NCBI GenBank assembly: GCA_020975725.1
Contig: QXJR01000028.1
Span: 1 to 64,000, forward strand
Reading direction: 5' to 3'
DNA: 64,000 nucleotides
Origin: Picocystis sp. L7
Taxonomy: Eukaryota > Chlorophyta > Picocystophyceae > Picocystales > Picocystaceae
Shown: in pieces, positions 27,092 to 36,823 of the stretch
Numbering within the stretch: the first letter of the stretch is position 1
Layout of the letters: each line of letters starts with the position of its first letter
Translations under genes and position numbers: made by a program
Notes under the pieces: generated by a model
The model's database searches: none
What the model saw: the letters and a program-made list of their open reading frames with translations, nothing else
Told to the model about the DNA's origin: nothing

Positions 27092-30000
27092 TGGCTCTCC
27101 GTCCGGTAACGCAGGTTACCGCGACGGAGCCGGGAGCGAAAACTGCAGCCGCCCCGGTGAACAACAGTAGAGATCCAGTCTGCTTACACTCATTGACTAA
27201 TGTGAAACCAAGACAGGAATTTCTTGCTGCAGAAACATACTTTGGAAAGAGGAAACAGAGAATTAGAACCCAGGCCTACCTGGATACTTTAGCAAGTCTC
27301 TGCTTTATCAGTGAAAAGCTTTTCAAGAAACTGCAGGATGCTGACCCGTGCCGTTCATCTTGGCAGTATACGACAGACAGCGTCGATTTCACAGTGGCTG
27401 TGGGCCAAGATGTTCACACTGCACCTGTGATTGAAGCTACGTTTACGATCGATGGATTCCGCACTCGCATGAACTTTGGAATAGCACCTCTGGAAACGTT
27501 CGATTGTATCCTGGGAGCCACCTTCTGCCATCAGCATTTGGAGGCACTGGACTGGCAGCAACACAGAATGATCCTGCGCGGACGCAATGGAACCAAGTTT
27601 GCAGTGTATGGGGATCATCAGTTCCTGTCTTCAAGGAAACTGGACCTCATCGTGCCCCGGAGCGAAGCTCGCGCAGCAGTCAAGGACCCAGGCTGCTTGT
27701 TACTCATGATACAGCCTATGGACCCCACTCCAGAAATGATAAGTGAGGAAGAAGACTTCAGCAGAGTGCGCAGCCAACTCAGCGATGCATGGGACCTGGA
27801 TGACCAAGACCAGGCCCGGCTAGATGACCTGATAGAAAAGAAATATAAGCACCTGTTTCAGCCTCGTACCGAGTTACCGCCCGAACGAGTACCGGAAGAG
27901 ATGTTCAAGGTTCAATTAACGGAGGGCGCTACGCCCCAATATCGTAATTACTACCGGCTGTCCCCGCAGCAGCAGACTGCACTGAAGGAATTGATCGCCG
28001 AGTACGTAAACGCAGGTGAGATGGACCTGCGTGCTCGATCCAGCTGGGGAGCCCCAGTCATACTGGTTCCCAAGAAGGACGGCGGATGGCGAGTCGTTTT
28101 TGACTACCGCCTTCTCAACAACGTTACGGTCAAGGATCGCTATCCTCTGCCGAGGATCGATGACTATCTGCAGAACTTGAGGGGAGCCAAGTACTTTTCA
28201 TCGCTTGATGCGATGGATGGCTTCCATCAGATCAGAATGGACCCAGATGATGTGGACAAGACTGCTGTGGTGACCCCCTTTGGGTCATTTGTATGGAAGG
28301 TCATGCCGATGGGGGCTGCGAACGCGCCATCGATGTTCCAGCGCATGATGAATAGAGTGTTTGGGCACCTGCTATATTTAAAAGTGTACATGGATGACAT
28401 CTTAGTACACTCAGAGACAAAACAGCAGCACTTTCAGCATCTGGAGGAGTTCTTCGCCGTATGCGAACAAGCCGATATTCGGCTCAAGCGATCAAAGTGT
28501 CACTTTTTCATGAGCACCCTGGAATGGGTAGGCTTTCGCATTCGAGACGCGCAGTTGGCCTGCACAGGCCGTCTCCTCGATAAGATCCAGCAGTTCCCAC
28601 GCCCCACATCGCAGCGCGAAAATATGGCTTTTCTGGGGTTATGTCAGTTCTACATGCGGTTTGTTCCTCACTTTGCGGAATTGGCTTCCCCACTTACAGA
28701 GTTGAACCAAGCATCACTGAAATACAACTTTGCTGCATACTGGAAAGAGCCACAGGAGAAAGCCTTCCAAAAACTGGTGACAGCTTTAAATAGCCCACCA
28801 GTACTGGCTCTCTTTGATGAGGACAAACCCATCAGGGTAGAGACAGATGCCTCAAATATTGGTATGGGTGCGTCGCTGATGCAGCAGGATGAACAAGGCA
28901 CATGGCGCCCCGTCCAGTACTGGTCGAAGAAGTTCAACAGCGCGCAACAGAATTACCACCCTGCAGAAAAGGAAACCTGCGCGATACTTTATGCATTGCA
29001 ACACTGGAGACATCTTTTATTTGGGCAGAACTTTACGGTCATTACCGATAACAAGGCCAGTCATTTTCTCAATACCAAGGCCACTGAACAACTTTCCCCC
29101 AGAGAAATGAGATGGGTGGAGAAGCTGGCTTACTTTGCTCCATTCACTGTGGAGTACAGACCTGGCTCTGAAAATATTGGACCGGACTATCTCTCTCGCC
29201 ATTCAGCCCAGGTTAGGAAAGGAACAGTATATTGCATACTTGATTTGTGTGCTGGGATGGGCACTACGCTCCGTGCACTGGAGATGGTCATACCAGAAAC
29301 TGCGGAATACACCTTGGACTACATTGCAGTTGAGAAAGACGCGGATTGCAGAAGCGTCATCCAGCGCGTGTTCAATCAAGTGCGCCTGGCTCGGCCAGGC
29401 CTGTTCGCTCGCAAGGACATCTTCCGATATGGTGACGATGTTGCTGCTCTGGCGCATCGTCGAAAGCTTCCCCCGGTTCACCTGCTCATCGCAGGTGTGC
29501 CTTGCCAGCCGTTCTCGCGCGCAAACACAGATGCAAGTAAACCTCCGCTGGGCCTTTACGATGATCGAGAACTCTTTACAGCTGTGGGAAAACTTCACAG
29601 ACGACTACGATCGCCAGACTTTGTGATAGAGTGCACCCCGTTTTCACCCCACCTGGAATCTCACCTAGACACAATCTCCCAATGGTTTGGGGAACCCAGT
29701 ATTGAAGACCTTTCTCAGTATGGAGCGCAAGCACGGACCAGGCTTTGTTGGACCTCGCTGCCACCAGCCCCGGTATCAATGGGCACAACGAAACATACTC
29801 CCCTCACGTGGCAGGAATGTTTGGATCCAGGGGCACACGCCCCGAAAGACGCTTTCGACAGGCCTCGTCTTAAATGCCCCACTCTGATGGCCAGCGCACG
29901 GTCCCATAGTGACCGCTCGCGATCCACCTGGGTACACGGCAATGACGGGGAGCTCCGTCCGCTGACCACCAGCGAGCGTGAGCGACTGGTAGGAGTACAG

Positions 30001-32076
30001 GCAGGTGACACTGCTGCAGTTGATGTTAGTGAAGCCGGTCGACAGCGCATGTGCGGCAACGCCTTTCCAGTAGGATGGATTGCCCACATGTTACTCCGCT
30101 GGATACACCACACACGGACGCTTCGACCGCTAGCCGGCCGCAGTCCTGATCGGACTGTGTGTGGCTCGATTGCGTCTCTTAATACCTTCAGCCCGATACC
30201 ATCCGCTTCAGAAGCTGGTGGTCAAGAGATACCTCCTATACTGGATCGCATACGCATCGCAGCAAAAAGAGACCAGAGTTATCAGGACATGCTCAGCGCA
30301 CCACCGCAAGACTGCACTGTCCAAGACAATCTCCTGTTCACATCAGGACCACACTCACAGCCAGTACTTGTGGTACCTGCTGATAATGGTATAAGGCAAG
30401 AGTTACTACACCTGGTACATGACCCCAGGCATTTTGGAAAAGATCGAACCTATACGGAAGCTGCTAGACACTTCACCTGGAAGGACATGCGCCACCACGT
30501 ACGACACTTTGTGGCAAGATGCCCAGTATGCCAATTGCAGAAACCAGGTAACCGTACTCGGCACGCGTTGTTGTGTCCAGAACTAAGGTGCCACCCGTAC
30601 CCGTTCCACACTGTAGTGATGGATGTGGTGGAAAACCTGCCACTTACTGCCCAAGGTCATAATGCTGTGCTTACAGTCGTGGACAGGTTTACGAAGTTTG
30701 CGATATACGTACCAATCCACTCCACTTGGAGCGCGTACCGGCAGGCCCAGTGCCTGATGGACCATCTGGTGTACAGGTATCACACCCCAGTGCACATTCA
30801 CACTGATAATGGACCGGCGTACCGGACCCTGTTTAAGGCGTTCTGCGCAGCGTTGGGCGTGCGACATGTGACAGGCACCCCATACCATTCACAATCCCAA
30901 GGTGGGGCAGAGAGGCAGCACAGAACCTTACTGCAGACGCTACGCTCTACCTGTTCAAACAAGCATCAATGGGATATCTATTTACAAGCAGCAGCTCATG
31001 CCTACAATGACTCTGTGCATGCTGCTACTGGTCACTCACCATTTGAATTATTGTATGGCTGCCCATCCAGGTTACCTTGGCATCTACAACTGCCCAACAG
31101 TGGAACACACCAACACATGGATCAGGTCACCACTTATGACCAGAGGGTGTCAAACCTCCTGGAGCAGCACCGTGCAGTTTACGAAGCGGTCCTGAAGAAT
31201 CTGAGCAGGGCTGCAGAAAGCATGGGTAATCTGAAATCCAAACGGCGCCCCAAAAGCTTCGCAGTTGGCGACAAAGTAAAAGTCCAGTACGGACTGAAGG
31301 GCCCGACCGACAAACATAAGCTGGATCCATACTATGTGGGCCCCTATGTGATCAAGCAAGTGCTACAGAATGGTGCTTACCAATTAGATCTACCCGCAGG
31401 ATCGGCCTTCTCCGATCGTATACACGTAGACAGACTGGAACCATGGATTGATTCAGATCTCACGCTCTTCCCGATGGATGAGCATCTACAGCCAGCAGCA
31501 GCACCGCTTCCGGATACTCGGGCCATGCAGGATGAGACTACAGCGTACCGCATACGCCGATATCTACTGCGGGACTATTCAGCCTTCCCTGCGCAGCCCG
31601 TACGATACTGGGTTGAGGGAAACATGGCTGATCCGTCGCAACGCTACTTCTGGGTAGATGAGACAGCAGCCTTATTGGAGGAATTCCTCCCCTTGGAGGA
31701 ACAAAATGGATGCATACCAGAGCAAGGGATTTTGCCAGCGAACTTCGATGCCGTGCAGACTCATAAGAAGACAACTTATTTGCAGTCTCCGAACCCGATC
31801 ATGGCAAACACCTGGCCATATCATAAGCTACCGTACCAGACACGCCGGCGCCCGCCCTCTCCACCAAGGACAACTCTACTGAACAGTGTGGTACAGGAGC
31901 TGTTTTATTTGGAGGGACAGGACCAACCGGCATACTTTCAGGGGATGGTGCATGCATACCAAGACAACCAGTATGAAGTACTATGGACAGATGGGAAAAA
32001 GGATTACTATCAGGAAGAACAAATCAAGGCTATGCTGTATGACCCAGTTTCGTACATATATGACTTCCAGCTCTAA
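27091..32076 (+). CDS. Element 2 pol polyprotein with DNA methyltransferase domain
   Basis: 1661 codons. Approximate residues: retropepsin-like 60-150 (LDTLAS in place of the common DTGA), reverse transcriptase 270-500 (YMDD at 433-436), RNase H 580-700, C5 methyltransferase 715-1003 (DLCAGMGT, GVPCQPFSRANT, IECTPF, QARTRL, MCGNAFPVGW), integrase about 1050-1330, a conserved segment of unknown function, and an SH3/Tudor-like C-terminus (YFQGMVHAYQDNQYEVLW). Nucleotides for the methyltransferase are about 29233-30100. Confidence 0.9.
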   Translation: MALRPVTQVTATEPGAKTAAAPVNNSRDPVCLHSLTNVKPRQEFLAAETYFGKRKQRIRTQAYLDTLASLCFISEKLFKKLQDADPCRSSWQYTTDSVDFTVAVGQDVHTAPVIEATFTIDGFRTRMNFGIAPLETFDCILGATFCHQHLEALDWQQHRMILRGRNGTKFAVYGDHQFLSSRKLDLIVPRSEARAAVKDPGCLLLMIQPMDPTPEMISEEEDFSRVRSQLSDAWDLDDQDQARLDDLIEKKYKHLFQPRTELPPERVPEEMFKVQLTEGATPQYRNYYRLSPQQQTALKELIAEYVNAGEMDLRARSSWGAPVILVPKKDGGWRVVFDYRLLNNVTVKDRYPLPRIDDYLQNLRGAKYFSSLDAMDGFHQIRMDPDDVDKTAVVTPFGSFVWKVMPMGAANAPSMFQRMMNRVFGHLLYLKVYMDDILVHSETKQQHFQHLEEFFAVCEQADIRLKRSKCHFFMSTLEWVGFRIRDAQLACTGRLLDKIQQFPRPTSQRENMAFLGLCQFYMRFVPHFAELASPLTELNQASLKYNFAAYWKEPQEKAFQKLVTALNSPPVLALFDEDKPIRVETDASNIGMGASLMQQDEQGTWRPVQYWSKKFNSAQQNYHPAEKETCAILYALQHWRHLLFGQNFTVITDNKASHFLNTKATEQLSPREMRWVEKLAYFAPFTVEYRPGSENIGPDYLSRHSAQVRKGTVYCILDLCAGMGTTLRALEMVIPETAEYTLDYIAVEKDADCRSVIQRVFNQVRLARPGLFARKDIFRYGDDVAALAHRRKLPPVHLLIAGVPCQPFSRANTDASKPPLGLYDDRELFTAVGKLHRRLRSPDFVIECTPFSPHLESHLDTISQWFGEPSIEDLSQYGAQARTRLCWTSLPPAPVSMGTTKHTPLTWQECLDPGAHAPKDAFDRPRLKCPTLMASARSHSDRSRSTWVHGNDGELRPLTTSERERLVGVQAGDTAAVDVSEAGRQRMCGNAFPVGWIAHMLLRWIHHTRTLRPLAGRSPDRTVCGSIASLNTFSPIPSASEAGGQEIPPILDRIRIAAKRDQSYQDMLSAPPQDCTVQDNLLFTSGPHSQPVLVVPADNGIRQELLHLVHDPRHFGKDRTYTEAARHFTWKDMRHHVRHFVARCPVCQLQKPGNRTRHALLCPELRCHPYPFHTVVMDVVENLPLTAQGHNAVLTVVDRFTKFAIYVPIHSTWSAYRQAQCLMDHLVYRYHTPVHIHTDNGPAYRTLFKAFCAALGVRHVTGTPYHSQSQGGAERQHRTLLQTLRSTCSNKHQWDIYLQAAAHAYNDSVHAATGHSPFELLYGCPSRLPWHLQLPNSGTHQHMDQVTTYDQRVSNLLEQHRAVYEAVLKNLSRAAESMGNLKSKRRPKSFAVGDKVKVQYGLKGPTDKHKLDPYYVGPYVIKQVLQNGAYQLDLPAGSAFSDRIHVDRLEPWIDSDLTLFPMDEHLQPAAAPLPDTRAMQDETTAYRIRRYLLRDYSAFPAQPVRYWVEGNMADPSQRYFWVDETAALLEEFLPLEEQNGCIPEQGILPANFDAVQTHKKTTYLQSPNPIMANTWPYHKLPYQTRRRPPSPPRTTLLNSVVQELFYLEGQDQPAYFQGMVHAYQDNQYEVLWTDGKKDYYQEEQIKAMLYDPVSYIYDFQL

Positions 32077-32104
32077 TTCAGATCGTCGCAGTGAGCCGGG
32101 AGAG

Positions 32105-32818
32105 TGTAACGGCCAGCGAGGCCTCCCAGGGTCCCTACGAGACCCTGGCCTACGGGACCAGACCCCCGGGACCCCATATGGATGAAGGGCAATGGTGTCC
32201 CCTCTCAAACAACGGCTGTACCGTTCCGGAACTGGAGTCAGTCCCCTTGGGGGTTCGTATTGAAGGAAGGTCGCCCCGGTTCAGAACGGGTTTTCTGTAA
32301 GGGACATCGAGGATTTAGACCGAAACAGACCGACTGAAGCGGACCGACCCCATCTCTACCTTTCCTTCTGGAAGGTAGGGCTGGGGTGCTGGACGGTGTC
32401 GATGCGACTGCCAGCTCACGTTCGCCCCGGGGCGAACGCAACGGACGGTCAGATGTGACTCTAGGGAGCACGTGGGCTGCCATGGCACCCCAGTTGCCCC
32501 AATTCCAACCGCCAGTGAGAGGCGGTGAGAGAGGTAGACCCTTGGTCCCTCTTTGCTTTGTGATACACTTCTTCTACTTGCCACGCCAAGTGCGCAACAC
32601 GCCTCCTCCTCCGACCCTGACCAACGCCAGGAAACACGTCACCTGGACGCTCTAGCACGTCCGTTCTCGCCGCCCACGCCGGCCGAGGCTCCTTCAACGC
32701 AAGGGAGAAGAGAGAGAGAAGAAGACCCCGGTACAAGGGGTGCGAATCCTGTCCACGAGACCCTCGTCACCAAGAGTACGTGTGTTGGGTCATTCAACCA
32801 CGGACGCAAGTCTAATAC
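32105..32818 (+). repeat. Element 2, 3' LTR
   Basis: 714 bp, preceded by CCGGGAGAG, a short purine tract whose end matches the corresponding site in element 1 (GGGAGAG then TGT). Sequence after 32818 is unrelated to the flank left of the 5' LTR. Confidence 0.9.
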
Positions 32819-32979
32819 GGGAGCAATGGGATCGATGTCCCATTTGCCCCTATCTGGGGAATGGTTCGCCCCACGATCCCTCATGCCAAGATGCTTCCAA
32901 ACAACACGAAAAAAAGGACCAAGCCTTACTCCGTAATACTCTCGTTTACCTCCTACGCGGCTGCCGCGCCGAAAAGAAA

Positions 32980-33083
32980 AAAACTTTGGACCATTTCTCG
33001 TCTTATGCGTGTCATCCTTGCGCAGGGGCCATGCTAATCTTCTCTGTTAAAGTTCCAAATTTGACAAATGTCTCCGAAGAGAC
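32980..33083 (-). ncRNA. U6: U6 spliceosomal snRNA
   Basis: The reverse complement reads as a U6 snRNA of about 103 nt: 5' stem-loop GTCTCTTCGGAGAC (start 33083), the ACAGAGA box, AGC triad and conserved core in GAGAAGATTAGCATGGCCCC, the TGCGCAAGGATGACACGCA stretch, and a 3' end AGAAATGGTCCAAAG that matches plant U6. It ends in a run of seven Ts (32977-32983), the Pol III terminator. U6 forms the spliceosome catalytic core, which agrees with the GT-AG introns in the window. The sequence between the 5' loop and the ACAGAGA box is more diverged than the core. Confidence 0.95.
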
Positions 33084-33105
33084 ATCATGAATAGATCATC
33101 GATCG

Positions 33106-33149
33106 TATTGATACCCAGGCACACAGACTCCTTGAACCGGTGGTGGGAC
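33106..33149 (-). promoter_or_regulatory. Plant-like U6 promoter: USE and TATA box
   Basis: Upstream of U6 on the minus strand are GTCCCACCACC (33149-33139, -66 to -56), close to the plant upstream sequence element RTCCCACATCG, and TATCAATA (33113-33106, -30 to -23). They are 25 bp apart. In plants a USE-TATA gap near 23-24 bp marks Pol III snRNA genes and about 33-34 bp marks Pol II ones, so this spacing fits U6. Confidence 0.65.
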
Positions 33150-33573
33150 CTTTTCGAACTCCCTGCCCAGAGCCCGGGAGAGGATCCACTCGGGGAGTTT
33201 ATTCTCTGTCAGAGAATGGCCTCGGTCTTAGAAGCAGAGCTGTAAACCCTAGGCGAATTAACATTCGTTTCAACCATGGGATCGGGTCTGTCCCTTCTCG
33301 ATCGGTTCTACTCCTCCCTTGAAACCAGTCTCTCCAAGGTCTCTCCAGCTCCTCACACCTGCAGGGTCGATCCACCACGGCGTGCGGCGGAAGGGTGGCG
33401 GAGGAACGAGTGGACGCCTGCTCCACAGCTCCATTCGAAGCCAACCATCCCTCAACGACAAGGTGAAGGATTCGATCTTGACCCGTCGACGCGACAACGT
33501 GTGAAGGCGAGCGCAAGAAGCGCAAGCCGAACTGGACGGGGGAGGACCTGGTCCACGCCCGTCCCAACTGGAC
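33150..33573. other. Spacer between the U6 promoter and the RUS gene
   Basis: Divergent intergenic stretch; the promoter and leader of the RUS gene must lie here. It has a CCACGGCG-rich GC block and no TATA box I can support. Confidence 0.5.
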
Positions 33574-34989
33574 ATGCAGTGCTGTCGCAACCATGAGAAA
33601 CAAGAAGAAACCAGAGCGAGGAAGAAACAACAGACGAAGATCTTGCTGTACGAAGTGCACCGTGGGGAGAAAAAGCAAGCCAGGTGGAAGAATGGAAAGC
33701 TTCAGCTAACCCACCGCGTGGGAGACGATGAGGCGGGTGTCGAGAAGGGGTGGAAGGGAGAATGGATCGAAGTGGGGAACGAATGGAGGAAGAAAATCAT
33801 AGGGATGGCTCAGAACGCACTCTTTCCAACCAGCGTAACCGAGGACTACTGGACGTACTCGTTCTGGAGGGCACTGCAACGCGTGTCTGGTGGAATGCTC
33901 TCCGTGTACAGCACGCAGTCCATGTTGCAAGCTGTGGGCGTGGGATCCAAAAAAGCTCTGCCCACATCGGCGGCACTGAATTGGGTGCTCAAAGACGGTT
34001 TCGGCAAATTAGGGAAGCTAGGGGTGGGGACGTTCTATGGAAGCAACTTCGATGCCAACCTCAAGCAGGCCAAGTTCGCTTCCTCCGTTCTGTACATGTC
34101 TTGTGTGGGGCTGGAAATTCTAACACGCCGGTTCCCCGGACAATTCCTGCTCTTGGCAGGCATAGCCAATGCTGGGAAAGGCGTGGGGCTGACTACAAGT
34201 TTGGCAACGCAGCCAGCATTCAATAAATCCTTCGCGTTGGAGGAGAACATAGCAAGCATCTCCGCCAAGGGTCAGGTCCAGACAACTCTTGCAGACATGG
34301 TGGGCCTCGCGGGGGCAATCGGGGTTGCCAGATTGGCCAAGCAAAGTCCCTTGTTGACCTCTGCGGTGCCCTATCTGGCCTTTCCCCTCCTTTCGACTCT
34401 GGATCTGTATTGCATACATAGAAGCGTAAAGAGCATTCATCTGAAGACGGTGAATCTTGGTCGTGGCGGTATCATTGTTGGGCACTGGGTTGATCACGGA
34501 CAAGTACTGGATGCTTCCAAAGTGAGTTCTGCAGAAGGACTATGGGGACCTTCCAAGGTGGACAATGGATATCTTCCCCTGCGGATTTCCTCCATAAGGA
34601 AGGTGGTGAATGACCCGGACCACTTGCACGATTTGATGGAGAAGAGCAAGGGCAAGCAATACATTTTTGCTTACAAGGACAAAGGCTTGGGATGCCCAGA
34701 ACTGAATCTTGTTCTGAAGCAAGGTGCGCAATTTTCGGACATAATGGAAGCACTTCTTCGGGCTGCCTACCTTCGAAGGCTTCTGAATCCCTCACTGCAC
34801 GGGAATAATGCGCACTCAACACCAAGAGTCGATCTCGAACATGCCTTTGCCAGAAGCCAGCTGCTTGGCGAGACCCATGTGGAAGGCCTGCTTCAGCAAA
34901 TGAGCGCCGAGCAATGGCAAACCAATAAATTTCTACTAGGTTCCAATGGGCAGAGGCGTCTGATCTGTGACGTTGATGGCCCTTTGTGA
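33574..34989 (+). CDS. RUS / DUF647 family protein (ROOT UV-B SENSITIVE-like)
   Basis: 471 aa, one exon, ATG 33574. Residues ~70-330 carry the DUF647 pattern: FPTSVTEDYWTYSFWRALQ, a GVG turn, ALNWVLKDGFGKLG, and later ENIASISAKGQVQTT. The long hydrophobic stretches (e.g. FLLLAGIANAGKGVGL and VPYLAFPLLSTLDLY) suggest membrane association. RUS proteins occur across eukaryotes; plant RUS1 and RUS2 act in UV-B signalling and early seedling growth, but their biochemical role is not settled. The length is near that of animal RUSF1 and shorter than Arabidopsis RUS1. The basic first 60 residues could be a targeting sequence. Which RUS paralogue this is cannot be told. Confidence 0.85.
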   Translation: MQCCRNHEKQEETRARKKQQTKILLYEVHRGEKKQARWKNGKLQLTHRVGDDEAGVEKGWKGEWIEVGNEWRKKIIGMAQNALFPTSVTEDYWTYSFWRALQRVSGGMLSVYSTQSMLQAVGVGSKKALPTSAALNWVLKDGFGKLGKLGVGTFYGSNFDANLKQAKFASSVLYMSCVGLEILTRRFPGQFLLLAGIANAGKGVGLTTSLATQPAFNKSFALEENIASISAKGQVQTTLADMVGLAGAIGVARLAKQSPLLTSAVPYLAFPLLSTLDLYCIHRSVKSIHLKTVNLGRGGIIVGHWVDHGQVLDASKVSSAEGLWGPSKVDNGYLPLRISSIRKVVNDPDHLHDLMEKSKGKQYIFAYKDKGLGCPELNLVLKQGAQFSDIMEALLRAAYLRRLLNPSLHGNNAHSTPRVDLEHAFARSQLLGETHVEGLLQQMSAEQWQTNKFLLGSNGQRRLICDVDGPL

Positions 34990-36823
34990 CTTTTGTCCGT
35001 CCTTCGATGCGAGTTCAGTTCTTCGTGCTTGTTTGTCTAGCTTAAGGATCTTCGGGGAATTGTCTAGGTCGAGTGTAGGCCAGGATAGCATGCAAACGTA
35101 CGCTTGGCACGATCTTGCTTTGTCGATCACTCCGGTGTCTTCCTGACCAAGCACTAAATTGCAGGACGGACTTGAGGATCCCCATAGGGGCGCATGCCTC
35201 CAAGAGCATTATCGAGAAAAACGACCAGGATTCTTACCGCATGGTCTGGGAGGGGTCTTCCCACAACTCTCCCTTCTAAGAAAAAGAGCAGAGAGTTCCT
35301 GAAGGTGTTATCTGTTGGCTTCGCATCCGTTTGCCCTGCAAGAAGAGGTCATGCCGTTGTTCAAGACATCTTGGAACAGTGAAAAGCGGATCTGGGTCGC
35401 CAAGCCCCCACCGTGCACCTGCATCGGACTGTGGGCGTAGCTACCAATGGGGGGCTGTCTGTGCTACGTTGTTCAGAAAGCGGTTGATTGGCTATGGGGC
35501 TGGGCTGCAAGATTTCGTTCCATACCCACGTGTATTCTGGCTTGGATTCACCATGAGTTGTGCGCGAACGATCGTTGAGTGCCGTGCTCCGCGGTTTGGA
35601 GTTGCTGGAAAAAGCTTCTCCGAAAGATCGAGGGTTGTTCGAACAAAACCCACTGGTGATCCCGGAAAGCGCGCAACTGCGTGGTTTGCTTTGTGTGAGC
35701 CCTTCAAAGGCATCCACCGGAAATGGTGGCAACCGCTCGCGAGAAGCACCAAAGTCCAGGATGTATGGGTCGCCTTGTACAAACAATTCTGAGGGTGCCA
35801 AAGCCAGGGCTGGGGCGGAAGCCTTTTCTTGGATGATTGTTTGGGCAGAGAACTTGGCCGATCCGAAGATTCGTTTGGCGAGATTGCACCCACTGCATCT
35901 TGACAATTCTCCGCGCTATAGACACGAACCCTTGGTTCGTTTGGGAACTCTCCAAGCTGACTTCCTGAATTTCAGTTGTCCCTTATCCTTTTGCATTTCA
36001 TTGGCTGACACGACCATCCCCCCGACGAATGTAATAGTATGGCCCAACGGATTCGATTCGACAGTATCGTCATCCTTGAAATCGAGCGGCAGGCACGTGT
36101 GGTTATGCTTGACATTCGTCTGCTGACATCGAGCCTGCGCTTCTAGCAAAGCCATGGGCTATCGACTGCTCCACCCGTCGGGACGGCATGGTGGGAGGAG
36201 CGATTTGCCATGTTCACACCAGCACGATGGGTTTTCTTATCTGCACAATTCCTTTCCTCCAAATGCATTGAATTAGCCATGTGTGCGGATTCGTGCTTGC
36301 GAACGTATTGGGCGCTGTGAGTGGTGTTAACTTCCACTCGCGAGTGCCCAGGTTGTTCCCGATTGGAAACGTCAGCGTCGTCCATGCGCGCAGGAAGATT
36401 GTTCGGTCACGTGCTTGAGGCCCTGGACAGGGGCCTGCACCTACGCCACTCAAGATCACCTGCACGTCTCTCAATGCCTGAAGGGATTGCTTCCCGGTTC
36501 TTGGATGCATTGTGGAACTTGTAGCTTTGACCAACCACTCCACCATCCTTGAGGGATGTTTTTCGTTCGAAAGCTCCGTCCCATGGAAAGCATCGCTGAG
36601 CCAAGGGAGGGGGAGTCGTCGCGCGCGAACCGAAAGTTCAGTTTGATTACAGAACGACCCCAAGTCTTCTGGGAAGGGACGAAGGACCCCAACTTGCATG
36701 TGATACGGGCCCGTGTACATGCAAGGGAGCCCTTCTGCAAAGTCCATCGGACATGAGATGCATGGTGGACGGAGGGGGGATAGCGGCGCGGCAGCGGAGC
36801 CTTGCCGATCGACCGTCCTTGCT
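34990..36823. other. Gene-poor stretch with unresolved open frames
   Basis: Open frames occur on both strands: plus 35194-35382 (62 codons from ATG, basic), plus ~35560-36126 (188 codons, no ATG start) and minus 35361-35906 (181 codons). The 35560 frame has protein-like composition in parts (for example EAFSWMIVWAENLADPKIR) but none matches a family I know, and no splice sites join them convincingly. I see no repeat or RNA gene. Downstream of 36150 nothing is supported. Confidence 0.35.

Larger units (their letters stand above)
25076..32818 (+). mobile_element. Ty3/gypsy LTR retrotransposon with a cytosine methyltransferase domain (element 2)
   Basis: 7743-bp element on the plus strand with 714-bp LTRs, a gag-like ORF and a pol ORF. 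It looks whole, with no break seen in either ORF. The domain order equals that of element 1, including the methyltransferase between RNase H and integrase, but the LTRs are unrelated in length and sequence and the proteins differ widely, so the two are separate families. LTR copies are about 98% identical, with one small cluster of differences, so the insertion is fairly young but probably older than element 1. No target-site duplication is evident. A U6 snRNA gene lies 160 bp past the 3' LTR. Confidence 0.92.

Noticed and set aside
6375-32818. Target-site duplications for the two LTR elements
   Set aside because: The 5-bp flanks do not match for either element, so none is claimed.
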